A DNA stretch of 42,050 nucleotides from Neobacillus drentensis NBRC 102427 (GCF_001591445.1 NZ_BCUX01000044.1:1-42050); one strand, 5' to 3'; shown: positions 32,287-41,383, numbered from the stretch's first letter. Made by a program: numbers and translations. Notes: generated by a model from the sequence alone, not told the origin.

Positions 32287-32375
32287 TACTTAAACAAACG
32301 GGTGCTTATGTTAAAGATGGGATGGCTGCTGCGATCCCATTTTCTTATTGTGCTAACGAAGCAGTTTAGTTTAAG
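32287..32375 (+). repeat. Interspersed repeat, copy B
   Basis: The left end TACTTAAACAAACGGGTGCT, the right end TTCTTATTGTGCTAACGAAG and then CAGTTTAGTTTAAG match copies A and C. The centre differs and forms its own hairpin, ATGGGAT/ATCCCAT (32317-32323 with 32334-32340), followed by TTTTC. Confidence 0.75.
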
Positions 32376-32455
32376 TGTAATAATTCACAATCTAAATTAA
32401 TATTTTTAGTTAAAGACAATAGGTTAATGCATTTTCCTAACATAATTCTTATTCT

Positions 32456-32490
32456 TCACAAAAATCCCCCCCACCATTAGGCAGGGGATT
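32456..32490 (-). terminator. Terminator of the AraC-type gene
   Basis: On the minus strand AATCCCC (32484-32490) pairs with GGGGATT (32463-32469), followed by TTTGTG. The loop is long and G-rich. It lies about 90 bases past the end of the AraC-type gene. Confidence 0.5.
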
Positions 32491-32580
32491 CAGGTTGTTT
32501 AACACCTACTAAAATTATTCAAATTCAATAAACATAATAAACACTTATATTCAGGAGTTAAGTGAGGTGACTGGACACAA

Positions 32581-33396
32581 TCATTGGTTCTTTCGATACT
32601 CTGAAGGAGTACACTTTTTAATTTTCTTGAATGTTTTTGAAAATAGGAGTACATCATTATATCCCACTGAACGGGAAATATCCCCAATTTTAAGCGTAGA
32701 ATCCGTTAGCAGAAAACATGCTTTCTCTATTCTTAAACTTAATAAAAACTCTTGCGGCGATTTATTGAGATATTGCTTAAATAAACGATGAAGATATGAA
32801 CGGTCAATTGAAATATATTTAGCGATATCATTTACTGTAATGTAATGCGTGTAATTTTGTTCAATAAAGAGTATCGCTTCTTCGATATACTTTTGCTTTT
32901 TTACCTCAATGGTGACTCCACGATTCGGAAAGAGTTCACACAATATATATATAAATTCATAAAGCTTTGAAGTTAATAGCAAGTCCTTATTAGACGATAG
33001 CGTTGATGCCATTATGATACTATCCATACATTGGTTTAGTTTATTGTCATGATCGAACGTAAAAATCGGTTGATCCATAGATAAACTTGATCTGTTTAAA
33101 TATTCCTTTGCTTTTACTCCACTGAAACCAATCCATTTATATTCCCATGGATCCTCAACATCTGCTTCATAATAAATTAAAATGTTTGGCTCAATTAAGA
33201 ACGCTTCATTTTTTCCTAGATGATAGATTTTATCATGTACTTTAAAAATCCCTTTTCCTTTTAAAATATAGTGAATTATGTATCCGCTTCGTATCGCTGG
33301 ACCATAAGAATATTTACTTATACAAGCTTCTCTACCGCATGTGTACAAATTTAGATCTAAATTGTTATGAGAAGGATTGGAAAAGTTTAAAATCAT
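32581..33396 (-). CDS. AraC-family regulator (MsmR/RafR-like) of alpha-galactoside use
   Basis: A 271-residue regulator with an N-terminal cupin-like sugar-sensing half (SGYIIHYILKGKGIF, LGKNEAFLIEPN) and a C-terminal pair of AraC helix-turn-helices: ITVNDIAKYISIDRSYLHRL near residues 190-210 and LKIGDISRSVGYNDVLLFSK near 235-255, ending CTPSEYRKNQ. The layout and length are those of MsmR/RafR/BgaR-type activators of galactoside genes. The frame opens at 33465, but GAGGTG five bases before the ATG at 33396 decides the start. Divergent from the alpha-galactosidase gene, so it most likely activates it. Confidence 0.88.
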   Translation of the reverse strand: MILNFSNPSHNNLDLNLYTCGREACISKYSYGPAIRSGYIIHYILKGKGIFKVHDKIYHLGKNEAFLIEPNILIYYEADVEDPWEYKWIGFSGVKAKEYLNRSSLSMDQPIFTFDHDNKLNQCMDSIIMASTLSSNKDLLLTSKLYEFIYILCELFPNRGVTIEVKKQKYIEEAILFIEQNYTHYITVNDIAKYISIDRSYLHRLFKQYLNKSPQEFLLSLRIEKACFLLTDSTLKIGDISRSVGYNDVLLFSKTFKKIKKCTPSEYRKNQ

Positions 33397-33603
33397 TGTG
33401 TCACCTCTAATTGAAAATGTTTGCAAGTTATCACATCGTTCCATATTCAGTCTACATAATACCATATAAATATCTAATTAAAACTATTAAAATGAACCCA
33501 TAAGCATTAAGTGAAACAACATATTTCAATAAACAGTATAAGGTGGAGTTACACATTGTTTTCGTTGAAATAATTGATGCTTACTTATGTGGGGGAGGTC
33601 GTT

Positions 33604-35796
33604 ATGACTATTTACATCGATGATGAACAACTTTTATTTCATTTGCAAGGAAAAAACACGAGTTATGTTATGCAGGTTATACGAGATGGCTATTTAGCTC
33701 ACTTATATTGGGGGAAGAGTGTTCACAAATATCGCGGAAACAACAAAATTATCTTTATGGATCGAGTTTTTTCTCCTAATCCAGATGCGTCAGATCGAAC
33801 ATTTTCGCTAGATACGCTACCTCAGGAGTATCCGGCATATGGAAATGGTGACTTTAGAACTCCATCTTATCAAATACAATTAGAGAATGGCTCTACCGTG
33901 ACCGACCTTCGTTATAAGGAATACCGAGTGAATAAAGGTAAGCCAAAATTGAAAGGGTTACCATCCACTTATGTAGAGGATGAAAATGAGACGGAAACAC
34001 TAGAAATCATCATGGAAGATAAATTGCTGGGACTGACTGTTACGTTAACATATAGTTTGTATGAAGATCGAGATGTTATCACTAGATCTGTTCAGTTTGA
34101 TAATCAAGGATCACAAAATTTAAAAATGCTTCGAGCGCTAAGTGCAAATGTTGATTTTCGTGATGATGAATATGAATTAATCACATTGTATGGTGCTCAT
34201 AGTAATGAGAAAAATATTGAGAGACGTAAAATTGTACCAGGGATTCAAATGGTTGATAGTTGCCGGGGAGCTAGCAGTCCTCAACAAGCGCCGTTTTTGG
34301 CATTAGTAAGAAAAGGGACTGATGAAGATCAAGGTGAAGTGTATGCGTTTAACCTTGTGTATAGCGGGAATTTTACAGCACAAGTTCAAGTGGATCCATA
34401 TCGCAATACAAGAGTATCTATAGGGATTAATCCTTTCGATTTCTCATGGTTATTAGAGCCGGGGGAAACCTTTCAAACGCCTGAAATTGTAATGGTTTAC
34501 ACAGAAAAAGGATTAGGCGATATGTCCAGAATTTATCACGAATTGTATAGTAAAAGACTATGTCGTGGATTATTTCGGGACAAGGTACGTCCAATACTAA
34601 TTAATAATTGGGAAGCCACTTATTTTGATTTTAATAAAGAAAAAATTGAACAAATTGCCAATGAAGCAAAACAAGTAGGAATAGAACTATTTGTATTAGA
34701 TGATGGATGGTTTGGAAAACGTGATGACAGCAAAAGCTCGTTAGGGGATTGGGTAGTCAATCAACGTAAACTTCCGAATGGTTTAGTAGATCTTGCAAAC
34801 CGCGTTCGTAATCTTGGTATGGAGTTTGGTTTATGGTTTGAACCTGAAATGGTTTCTATTGATAGTGAATTATATAGAAATCATCCAGATTGGTGTTTAC
34901 ATGTACCAGGTCGCCCACATACGTTAGGGCGAAATCAACTCATTTTGGATTTATCGAGGCAGGAAGTCTGTGATTACGTAATTAAAGCGTTGTCAGATAT
35001 TTTATCGAGTGCTCCGATAACCTATGTAAAATGGGATATGAATCGTCATATGACGGATATAGGGTCAATAGCGTTACAACCCGAACGACAGCGTGAAACG
35101 GCTCACCGCTATATGTTAGGACTATACAAAATAATGGAAGAAATTACAACAAAATTTCCTAATATATTGTTTGAGAGTTGTTCGAGTGGTGGAGGTCGCT
35201 TTGACGCAGGGATGCTTTATTATATGCCGCAAACATGGACAAGCGATAACACAGATGCGATGTGTCGTTTGAAAATTCAATATGGTACAAGCCTTGTTTA
35301 TCCACCGATTACAATGGGGGCGCACGTTTCATCTGTCCCAAATCATCAAGTTGGAAGAATTACTTCACTTGAGACAAGAGGATATGTCGCCATGGCTGGG
35401 AATTTCGGTTATGAGCTAGACTTAACAAAGTTAACAGAGGAAGAAAAAGAAGTAGTTAAACAACAAATTGCTTTGTATAAAGAGATTCGACCACTTATTC
35501 AATTTGGTAGATTTTATAGAATATTTAATCCCTTTGATGGGAATGAAGCTGCATGGAACTTTGTTTCTGAAGATCGATCAGAAGTAGCAGCTAGTTATTT
35601 CAAAGTATTATCTCAACCAGCAGCTCCTCTTCGAACTATAAAACTTAAAGGGGTACATCCAGATTATGTTTATCAAAATGTTGAGACAGGAGAGTTGTTT
35701 GGAGGAGATGAGTTGATGAATGTTGGTATTACACTGCCAAGTATCAAGCAAGACTTTTTAAGTATGTTCTGGAGATTTAAAAAGCATAGTATCTAA
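33604..35796 (+). CDS. Alpha-galactosidase, glycoside hydrolase family 36
   Basis: This 730-residue cytoplasmic enzyme should remove terminal alpha-1,6-galactose from raffinose, melibiose or stachyose. It is full length for the bacterial GH36 group I type: beta-sandwich N-terminal domain, catalytic barrel from about residue 330 (RPILINNWEATYFDFN), and C-terminal beta domain. The catalytic nucleophile Asp478 (KWDMNRH) and acid/base Asp548 (SDNTDAM) fall at exactly the numbers of Geobacillus AgaN/AgaB. FESCSSGGGRFD and GLWFEPEMVS are further signatures. GGGGGAGG stands 5 bases before the ATG at 33604; the frame opens ten codons earlier. No signal peptide. First gene of a sugar cluster. Confidence 0.95.
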   Translation: MTIYIDDEQLLFHLQGKNTSYVMQVIRDGYLAHLYWGKSVHKYRGNNKIIFMDRVFSPNPDASDRTFSLDTLPQEYPAYGNGDFRTPSYQIQLENGSTVTDLRYKEYRVNKGKPKLKGLPSTYVEDENETETLEIIMEDKLLGLTVTLTYSLYEDRDVITRSVQFDNQGSQNLKMLRALSANVDFRDDEYELITLYGAHSNEKNIERRKIVPGIQMVDSCRGASSPQQAPFLALVRKGTDEDQGEVYAFNLVYSGNFTAQVQVDPYRNTRVSIGINPFDFSWLLEPGETFQTPEIVMVYTEKGLGDMSRIYHELYSKRLCRGLFRDKVRPILINNWEATYFDFNKEKIEQIANEAKQVGIELFVLDDGWFGKRDDSKSSLGDWVVNQRKLPNGLVDLANRVRNLGMEFGLWFEPEMVSIDSELYRNHPDWCLHVPGRPHTLGRNQLILDLSRQEVCDYVIKALSDILSSAPITYVKWDMNRHMTDIGSIALQPERQRETAHRYMLGLYKIMEEITTKFPNILFESCSSGGGRFDAGMLYYMPQTWTSDNTDAMCRLKIQYGTSLVYPPITMGAHVSSVPNHQVGRITSLETRGYVAMAGNFGYELDLTKLTEEEKEVVKQQIALYKEIRPLIQFGRFYRIFNPFDGNEAAWNFVSEDRSEVAASYFKVLSQPAAPLRTIKLKGVHPDYVYQNVETGELFGGDELMNVGITLPSIKQDFLSMFWRFKKHSI

Positions 35797-35984
35797 AGCA
35801 GTACAAGTAAATAATATTTATGCCGTATTTTCTACCATACATGGTTACTCTGATCCATAATTATATATTTTAAAAATCTCCCATATTGTTAAAATTTAGG
35901 AACAGATTGTAGTAGTCTTATATGTTAATTTGCTTTTGTAAATTAAGCTATTAATAAGTTCCACATTTTTGTTATTTCCCTATT

Positions 35985-37418
35985 ATGAGATTTTTTTATG
36001 GTGTTAAACTGTTTTGTAAAAAAGTAATTAAAGAATTTAAAATAGAACATTTTTGTCTGAGAGTGGGATGTTTTTTGAGGAATCCTTATAAAATGACCTA
36101 TCATATAGAGCCAGATAGGGGTTTGATGAATGATCCAAATGGTTTAATTTGGTTCAAAGGTAAGTATTATTTTTTCCACCAATGGAATCGTTTTGATATG
36201 AATCATCATTACAAAGAGTGGGGGTTGTTTACTTCAACTAATATGATTGATTGGACCAATCAGGGTTCTGCTATTCTTCCGGATAGAAAATTGGATCGAA
36301 ATGGTGTTTATTCAGGTAGCAGTATAGAACATAATGGAGAGATGTATTTATTCTATACTGGAAACGTAAAAAAAAATGGGGAAAGAAAAAGCTATCAGTG
36401 CATTAGTACATCTAAAAATGGTCGGACTTTTATTAAAGAAGAAAGTGTAATTGAAACGCCCGCAGAGTTTACGGAACACCATCGAGATCCAAAAGTGTGG
36501 AGAGGTGAAAATAATTGGTGGATGGTTGTAGGTGCTCAAACGAAAGAGAGGAAAGGCGCGATTGCACTCTACTCTTCTTGTGACTTGTTGCATTGGAAAT
36601 ATGAGAATATTTTGTACGATCAACAGTTAGACAATATGTGTGAGTGCCCAGATTTATTTTCAATAAATGGTGAAACAGATATATTGCTTTGTTGTCCTCA
36701 AGTGAGACCAGAAATAGATGATGATTTAACAGGTGTTTCCAGTTATGCAGCGTTTATATCTGGAAAATTTGATGAAAAAACAAAAAAATTTCTACCAAAA
36801 GGTTCTTTAGAATTACTGGACTATGGATTTGATTTCTATGCACCTCAATCTTTTTCAGATCATAAAGGGAGACGAATTTTGGTGGGATGGATGTCTCGAA
36901 TGTCTGAGATAGAGGAGTATTTATGCCCTACTAAACAATATGGTTATTTGCATTGTTTGACTTTACCACGTGTTGTAACATTGAAAAATGGAAAAATTCA
37001 ACAACTACCTATTGAAGAAGTTAAACAACTGAGAAAACGTAAACAGAAATTCACATCTTCTCAAGGTCGTTTTGAATTAGAAAGTGGGCGATTTGAACTA
37101 GAGTTGAGTAGAAAAGATTGTTCTAGTGATTTTCATTTGTTTTTGAGAGATTGCTCAGTAGAGATTCATTATTATGGTAAGAAAAACGTATTGTCTGTCA
37201 CGCGGGTGAATTGGGTAGCCAATAAAAAGGAAACGAAAGTAAAACAGGTTCAAAGCCTGTCACAAATGAGTATTTTTAGTGATAACTCCTCTATCGAAAT
37301 ATTTGTGAATGATGGAGAATGCGTTTTTTCATTAAGATACTTTACTGAGGAAGAGAATTTAAGTGTGAAATATGCCGGATTACAGCAAGAAGGAGAATTA
37401 CTTTATTTCGCATTTTAG
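35985..37418 (+). CDS. Sucrose-6-phosphate hydrolase / GH32 beta-fructosidase
   Basis: A GH32 enzyme that would split sucrose-6-phosphate from PTS uptake. In the full frame (477 residues) the nucleophile is Asp50 in MNDPNG, the transition-state Asp168 in HHRDPKV and the acid/base Glu220 in CECPD; GVYSGSS, the FYAPQSF segment and RILVGWMSRM near 300 also fit. The C-terminal beta sandwich ends SSIEIFVNDGECVFSLRYF. The start is uncertain: the ATG at 35985 has no ribosome binding site, and the conserved part starts only near RNPYKMTYHIEP, so GTG 36063, TTG 36075 or ATG 36093 are possible; the usual extra N-terminal helix of ScrB is poorly matched. It precedes the PTS gene by 11 bases. Confidence 0.85.
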   Translation: MRFFYGVKLFCKKVIKEFKIEHFCLRVGCFLRNPYKMTYHIEPDRGLMNDPNGLIWFKGKYYFFHQWNRFDMNHHYKEWGLFTSTNMIDWTNQGSAILPDRKLDRNGVYSGSSIEHNGEMYLFYTGNVKKNGERKSYQCISTSKNGRTFIKEESVIETPAEFTEHHRDPKVWRGENNWWMVVGAQTKERKGAIALYSSCDLLHWKYENILYDQQLDNMCECPDLFSINGETDILLCCPQVRPEIDDDLTGVSSYAAFISGKFDEKTKKFLPKGSLELLDYGFDFYAPQSFSDHKGRRILVGWMSRMSEIEEYLCPTKQYGYLHCLTLPRVVTLKNGKIQQLPIEEVKQLRKRKQKFTSSQGRFELESGRFELELSRKDCSSDFHLFLRDCSVEIHYYGKKNVLSVTRVNWVANKKETKVKQVQSLSQMSIFSDNSSIEIFVNDGECVFSLRYFTEEENLSVKYAGLQQEGELLYFAF

Positions 37419-37429
37419 GAGATGAGAAT

Positions 37430-39319
37430 ATGGGGAATCAAGATTTAGCAAAAAAGATTATTGAATTGATTGGTGGGAAAGAAAATATTCATTCAGTTGC
37501 TCACTGTGCAACAAGATTGCGAATTATTATAGTTGACAAAGACAAGATAAATAGTGATGAAATTGAAAATCTGGATAAAGTAAAAGGGAGTTTTTTCAAT
37601 TCTGGTCAGTTTCAGATTATCTTGGGAACTGGATTGGTAAACAAAGTATATGACGAGGTCATGATATTATTGGGTGATAATATTCAGAGTCAGACTCCTA
37701 TCAAAAAAGAAGGAAATCGCTTTCAACGTAGCGTTAGAATTTTTGGAGATGTTTTCGTTCCAATTATTCCGGTTCTGGTTGCGACTGGTTTATTTATGGG
37801 CTTAAGAGGTTTGCTTACACAAGAATCTGTTTTGGCATTGTTAGGTTTAACACCTGACAGTATTCCCAAAGAACTCTTATTGTTCACTCAGATCCTAACA
37901 GATACAGCTTTTGCCTTTTTACCAGCGTTAGTTTGTTGGTCAACGTTTAGGATCTTTGGAGGTAATCCAGTTTTAGGGATCGTACTAGGTTTAATGCTTG
38001 TAAACCCTGTTTTACCAAATGCTTATGAAGTAGGTCAACAGGCTGCAGACCCATTAGTGTTTTTTGGATTTATTAAGGTGGTAGGTTATCAAGGATCTGT
38101 TTTGCCGGCATTTATAACAGGAATTGTAGGAGCAAAAATTGAAAAATTCTTGAAAACAAAAATACCTGACTCCCTTGACCTTATTTTGACGCCATTTCTA
38201 ACACTTCTTTTTGGTATTACTCTAGCATTATTTGTTATTGGACCTATTTTCCACGAAGTTGAACTGCTTGTCTTATATGCTGTTCAATTTTTATTGGAGT
38301 TACCGTTTGGAATCGGTGGCTTGATTTATGGAAGTTTTGGACAATTATTAGGTATTTTTGGTATTCATCATATATTGAATTTCTTGGAAATTAACATGCT
38401 TTCACAAACAGGTTGGAATATGCTAAATCCAATTGGAACTTGTGGTAATATGGCTCAAGCGGGTGCAGTCCTAGCAGTAGGGATCAAAACTTTTTCTCCA
38501 AAAATGAAACAAATAGCTTATCCAGCAAGTCTTTCTGCTACTTTAGGTATTACAGAACCAGCAGTCTTTGGGGTGAACCTTAGGTTGGTGAAACCTTTTG
38601 TTATGTCAATGATAGGTGGGGGAGTGGGAGGATTCTTAGCGTCTATCTTACAATTAAAAGCTACTGGAATGGCATTAACAGGTATTCCAGGAACCTTATT
38701 ATACTTGAATAATCAATTGCCCCTTTATATTCTTGTAAACGTTGTCGCTTTCTCTGTGTCATTTGTTTTAACTTACACAATTGGTTACAAACCAGTCGAG
38801 ACTGGGAATCAAAAACAAGTAAACAAAATATCAAATTCATCAATTATGCCACAGGTCGTAAATGTTAAAGACGAGATGCTTTATGCACCAGTTACAGGAA
38901 AGGTCATGGATTTAAGCGAAGTCAATGATCCCGTTTTTTCCAAAAAATTGATGGGCGATGGCTTTGCAGTCACACCTAGTGACGGGCAGATTGTTGCTCC
39001 TGTTGCCGGCACTGTTTCAATGGTGCAAGGACATGCAGTTGGTTTGAACCGCACTGATGGCTTGGAAGTTCTCGTGCACTTGGGCATAGATACCGTTTCG
39101 CTGAAAGGCGCACCATTTTCTAACAAGGTCAAAGTTGGTGACTTTGTCAACGGAGGTGACCCGATTGCGATGGTTGACTGGAAGAAGGTTACCGACGCTG
39201 GTTTAGCAACAACGACTATGGTTGTGATAACGAATACCAACGACAAACTTGATAGCTTGGATTTTCACACAGGTGAAGCGACCGATGGAGCCTGCATCGG
39301 TGTTGCTAAGGCAAAATAG
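37430..39319 (+). CDS. PTS EIIBCA transporter, sucrose/alpha-glucoside type
   Basis: A 629-residue phosphotransferase permease with three domains: IIB (residues 1-85, phospho-Cys26 in SVAHCATRLR), IIC (about 105-460, ten or so membrane segments, with GITEPAVFGVNLRL near 375) and a glucose-type IIA (about 480-625, phospho-His550 in VLVHLGIDTV). It would import and phosphorylate sucrose or a related disaccharide. AGGAGAT stands 6 bases before the ATG, and the gene begins 11 bases after the GH32 gene. The DNA coding for IIA is visibly richer in G+C than that for IIC (50% in 39061-39120 against 37% in 38161-38220), hinting at a recombined module. Confidence 0.92.
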   Translation: MGNQDLAKKIIELIGGKENIHSVAHCATRLRIIIVDKDKINSDEIENLDKVKGSFFNSGQFQIILGTGLVNKVYDEVMILLGDNIQSQTPIKKEGNRFQRSVRIFGDVFVPIIPVLVATGLFMGLRGLLTQESVLALLGLTPDSIPKELLLFTQILTDTAFAFLPALVCWSTFRIFGGNPVLGIVLGLMLVNPVLPNAYEVGQQAADPLVFFGFIKVVGYQGSVLPAFITGIVGAKIEKFLKTKIPDSLDLILTPFLTLLFGITLALFVIGPIFHEVELLVLYAVQFLLELPFGIGGLIYGSFGQLLGIFGIHHILNFLEINMLSQTGWNMLNPIGTCGNMAQAGAVLAVGIKTFSPKMKQIAYPASLSATLGITEPAVFGVNLRLVKPFVMSMIGGGVGGFLASILQLKATGMALTGIPGTLLYLNNQLPLYILVNVVAFSVSFVLTYTIGYKPVETGNQKQVNKISNSSIMPQVVNVKDEMLYAPVTGKVMDLSEVNDPVFSKKLMGDGFAVTPSDGQIVAPVAGTVSMVQGHAVGLNRTDGLEVLVHLGIDTVSLKGAPFSNKVKVGDFVNGGDPIAMVDWKKVTDAGLATTTMVVITNTNDKLDSLDFHTGEATDGACIGVAKAK

Positions 39320-39469
39320 AGATCGTGTTCAACTTTCATACAAATAGTATTACCTGCTACATTAATAATTTTAATTTAGAATCAATTCATTATAATCAAT
39401 TATAAGTAGAGCAATTTTAAAAGAATAATATTATACGTTATCTTAGTAAATTAAAGAAAATTATTATAG

Positions 39470-39497
39470 CCTCCGATGGTACCGGTACCATCGGAGG
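39470..39497. repeat. Perfect 28-bp palindrome at the edge of a gene remnant
   Basis: CCTCCGATGGTACC (39470-39483) is followed directly by its reverse complement GGTACCATCGGAGG (39484-39497) with no loop. It ends where the coding sequence of a GH32 remnant begins. There is no T-run, so it is not a classical terminator; it could be an operator or a scar of a deletion or insertion. Confidence 0.7.
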
Positions 39498-39655
39498 ACT
39501 CATTTATTTGTTGATTCTTCATCCGTTAAAATTTTTGTAAACGATGGGGAAGAAGTGATTACCTCAAGGATTTTTCACCGTCAAAACAGTAGGGGAATTT
39601 TCTCTTTGCAATGAATGGGAGTGCTACGTTTAAAGTAGTAAAGTGGGATTATTAA
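39498..39655 (+). pseudogene. C-terminal remnant of a second GH32 sucrase gene (scrB-like)
   Basis: Translating from 39498 gives a peptide beginning THLFVDSSSVKIFVNDGEEV, the classic C-terminal strand of GH32 enzymes (compare SSIEIFVNDGECVFSLR in the intact gene at 35985-37418). It runs to a TGA at 39612. Adding one A before 39611 restores the frame and yields MNGSATFKVVKWDY and a stop at 39653-39655, the usual end of ScrB-type proteins. So about 50 codons of the 3' end of a second sucrase survive, with a frameshift, 31 bases before the fructokinase gene. The rest of the gene is gone. This points to an older scrB-scrK operon that was partly deleted. Confidence 0.75.
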
Positions 39656-39686
39656 CAGGGGAATATTCAAGAAACGAGGTGTTATA

Positions 39687-40651
39687 ATGGGAAGTTTATT
39701 TTCAATTGGTGAAGTTTTAATAGATTTTATTCCACTACAAAAAGGAAAAGCCTTAAAAGATGTTATATCTTTTGAGCGGGTTCCAGGCGGTGCTCCAGCA
39801 AATGTAGCTGCGACTGTTGCAAAATTTGGAGGAAATGCTGCATTGATTACCAAATTAGGAAGAGATAGTTTTGGAGATTTTCTTTTAGAACAACTGGCAC
39901 AGGCAGGTGTTAATACCGATAAGATTTTAAGAACAAATGAGGCGAATACAGGTCTAGCTTTTGTGTCTTTACGTGAAAATGGTGAGCGTGATTTTTCGTT
40001 TTACCGTAATCCTTCTGCAGATTTATTGCTATCGGATACAGAAATAGAAGAAAATTGGTTCGACGAAGGTGACATATTACATTTTTGTTCTGTGGATTTA
40101 GTAGACAGCCCGATGAAACAAGCACATGTTAAAGCGATTCAATCAGCTAAGGCTCGTGGTGGAATTATTAGCTTTGATCCAATGTGCGTTTACCTCTTTG
40201 GAATAGTCCGCAGGAATGCAGAGGTACTATTTTAGATTTTATACCAATATCACATGTAGTAAAAATCTCAGATGAGGAACTGGATTTTATTACTGGTATA
40301 GCAGATGAAAAGAAAGCAATCGAATCCTTGTTTACAGGGGATGTAAAGGTAGTTGTTTTTACAAAAGGCTCACAAGGTGCAGAACTCTATATACAGAATA
40401 AAAAATATACATCTATGGGATATCATGTTAAAGTAGAGGACACTACGGGTGCAGGAGATGCGTTTATTGGCGGATTTTTGTACCAACTGTTAAATAAGAA
40501 TACAAATCAGCACAATTTAGTGGATGTTGTTAAAGAACACCATAAAGATATTCTTGCATTCGCAAATGCAAGCGGGGCGCTTACGACTACTGGAAAAGGG
40601 GCTATCTCTTCCGTTCCATCAAAAGAAGATATATTTTTGTTATTGGGTTAA
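39687..40651 (+). pseudogene. scrK: Fructokinase (ScrK/PfkB family), frameshifted
   Basis: A PfkB-family fructokinase that would phosphorylate the fructose released from sucrose. The first part (MGSLFSIGEVLIDFIPL, PGGAPANVAATVAKFGG, FYRNPSADLLL) reads from 39687 to about 40180; the second part (RLPLWNSPQECRGTILDF, FTKGSQGAELY, and the catalytic DTTGAGDAFIGGF) reads in the next frame to 40651. At the joint CCAATGTGCG (40179-40188) one A is missing from the expected CCAAATGTGCG (Asp-Pro-Asn-Val-Arg). As written the product stops at 40235 without the catalytic Asp. GAGGTG precedes the ATG. Either a true pseudogene or a base-calling error. Confidence 0.88.
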
Positions 40652-40844
40652 AATCAAACTTTTAGTAGGTGGTAATTTTGCATATTTTTGATTACCGGCT
40701 GGAAAGAAAGTTTTCTGGATTTATATACAATTAACAAGAAGGAATGGAAAGTCAGAAAAATTCTGTTACAACCTCAGTTGGATATATAGAAATATAAGTG
40801 TTACTTAGTAGCTATTTTACACTTGGGAAAGATTGTGAAATATT

Positions 40845-40941
40845 ACACTTAAATTAATGGGTGCTTTAGTGAAAGATTAAAGCTGTCAATTGTGGCAGCT
40901 TTTCTTATTGTGCTTACGGAGCAGGTTAGTTGAATAAGGAA
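40845..40941 (+). repeat. Interspersed repeat, copy C (best preserved)
   Basis: Left end ACACTTAAATTAATGGGTGC, then TTTAGTG, a central hairpin AAAGCTG/CAGCTTT followed by TTTC, then TTATTGTGCTTACGGAGCAG and GTTAGTTGAATAAGG. CTTATT near the start of the right half can pair with AATAAG at its end, giving a second hairpin. Copies A (31208) and B (32287) share the ends but carry different, self-complementary centres; partial copies lie near 130-172, 30358-30380 and 30574-30603. Confidence 0.75.
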
Positions 40942-40980
40942 TGGGAATAATACTCCTAAAAATGTTAAGGTGATAGAAAT

Positions 40981-41118
40981 ATGACTACTTTCTTACTTAT
41001 ATCCTGTGTGCCAATTTGTGGTGCTGTTTATGTAAATTCAAACGACAAGTCGGGTTTTGATTTTGATACCAATAAAAAAATGCCCTCCATTCTAAATCAC
41101 AAAAATCAAATTTCTTAA
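40981..41118 (+). CDS. Doubtful 45-residue hypothetical protein
   Basis: An ATG frame preceded by AAGGTG (spacing 9) encodes a short peptide with a hydrophobic start (TFLLISCVPICGAVYV) and a polar, Asn/Lys-rich end. No family recognised; it follows repeat copy C directly. It may be a chance frame or a gene remnant. Confidence 0.25.
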   Translation: MTTFLLISCVPICGAVYVNSNDKSGFDFDTNKKMPSILNHKNQIS

Positions 41119-41331
41119 ATTACACAGAAAAAAAACAGTTTTTTTATTTCACAAAAGTATGTTCTCCTTAAAAATCAGTCTTTGGTAAGATTCTTGGGAT
41201 CATATAATTAAGGGATTTAGGTTATGCTGACAGATAAAATGTAGAAGAGATTGTGGAGTTTCCTTATTTGAGCTATAGGTAGTTTCACTACATTTGATAA
41301 TATTTGGAATAAGTATTATGAGGTTACTTTC

Positions 41332-41360
41332 TTTACCGTTCGTTCTCAATATGTTATATT
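41332..41360 (+). promoter_or_regulatory. Promoter of the TetR-type gene (extended -10)
   Basis: TTTACC (41332-41337), a 17-base spacer and TGT-TATATT (-10 at 41355-41360, TG extension) lie 23 bases before the start codon. The -35 match is partial. Confidence 0.5.
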
Positions 41361-41383
41361 GACGATGGGAGGAGGAAAATAGA

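Larger units (their letters stand above)
32248..32580. other. Gene-free stretch with interspersed repeat copy B
   Basis: No gene is seen. It contains repeat copy B (32287-32375), the terminator of the leftward AraC-type gene (32456-32490) and A+T-rich DNA. Confidence 0.5.
40652..41383. other. Mostly gene-free stretch with interspersed repeat copy C
   Basis: No convincing gene is seen over 732 bases. It contains repeat copy C (40845-40941), a doubtful 45-codon frame (40981-41118) and the promoter of the TetR-type gene (41332-41360). The DNA is A+T-rich. Confidence 0.5.

Noticed and set aside
33397..33603. CcpA cre site before the alpha-galactosidase gene
   Set aside because: TGTTTTCGTTGAAA near 33558 has only a loose resemblance to the cre consensus; too weak to call.
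38881..39246. 121-codon minus-strand frame opposite the PTS IIA domain
   Set aside because: Shadow of the G+C-richer IIA coding region; the product is Thr/Pro/Ser-rich and unlike any family.
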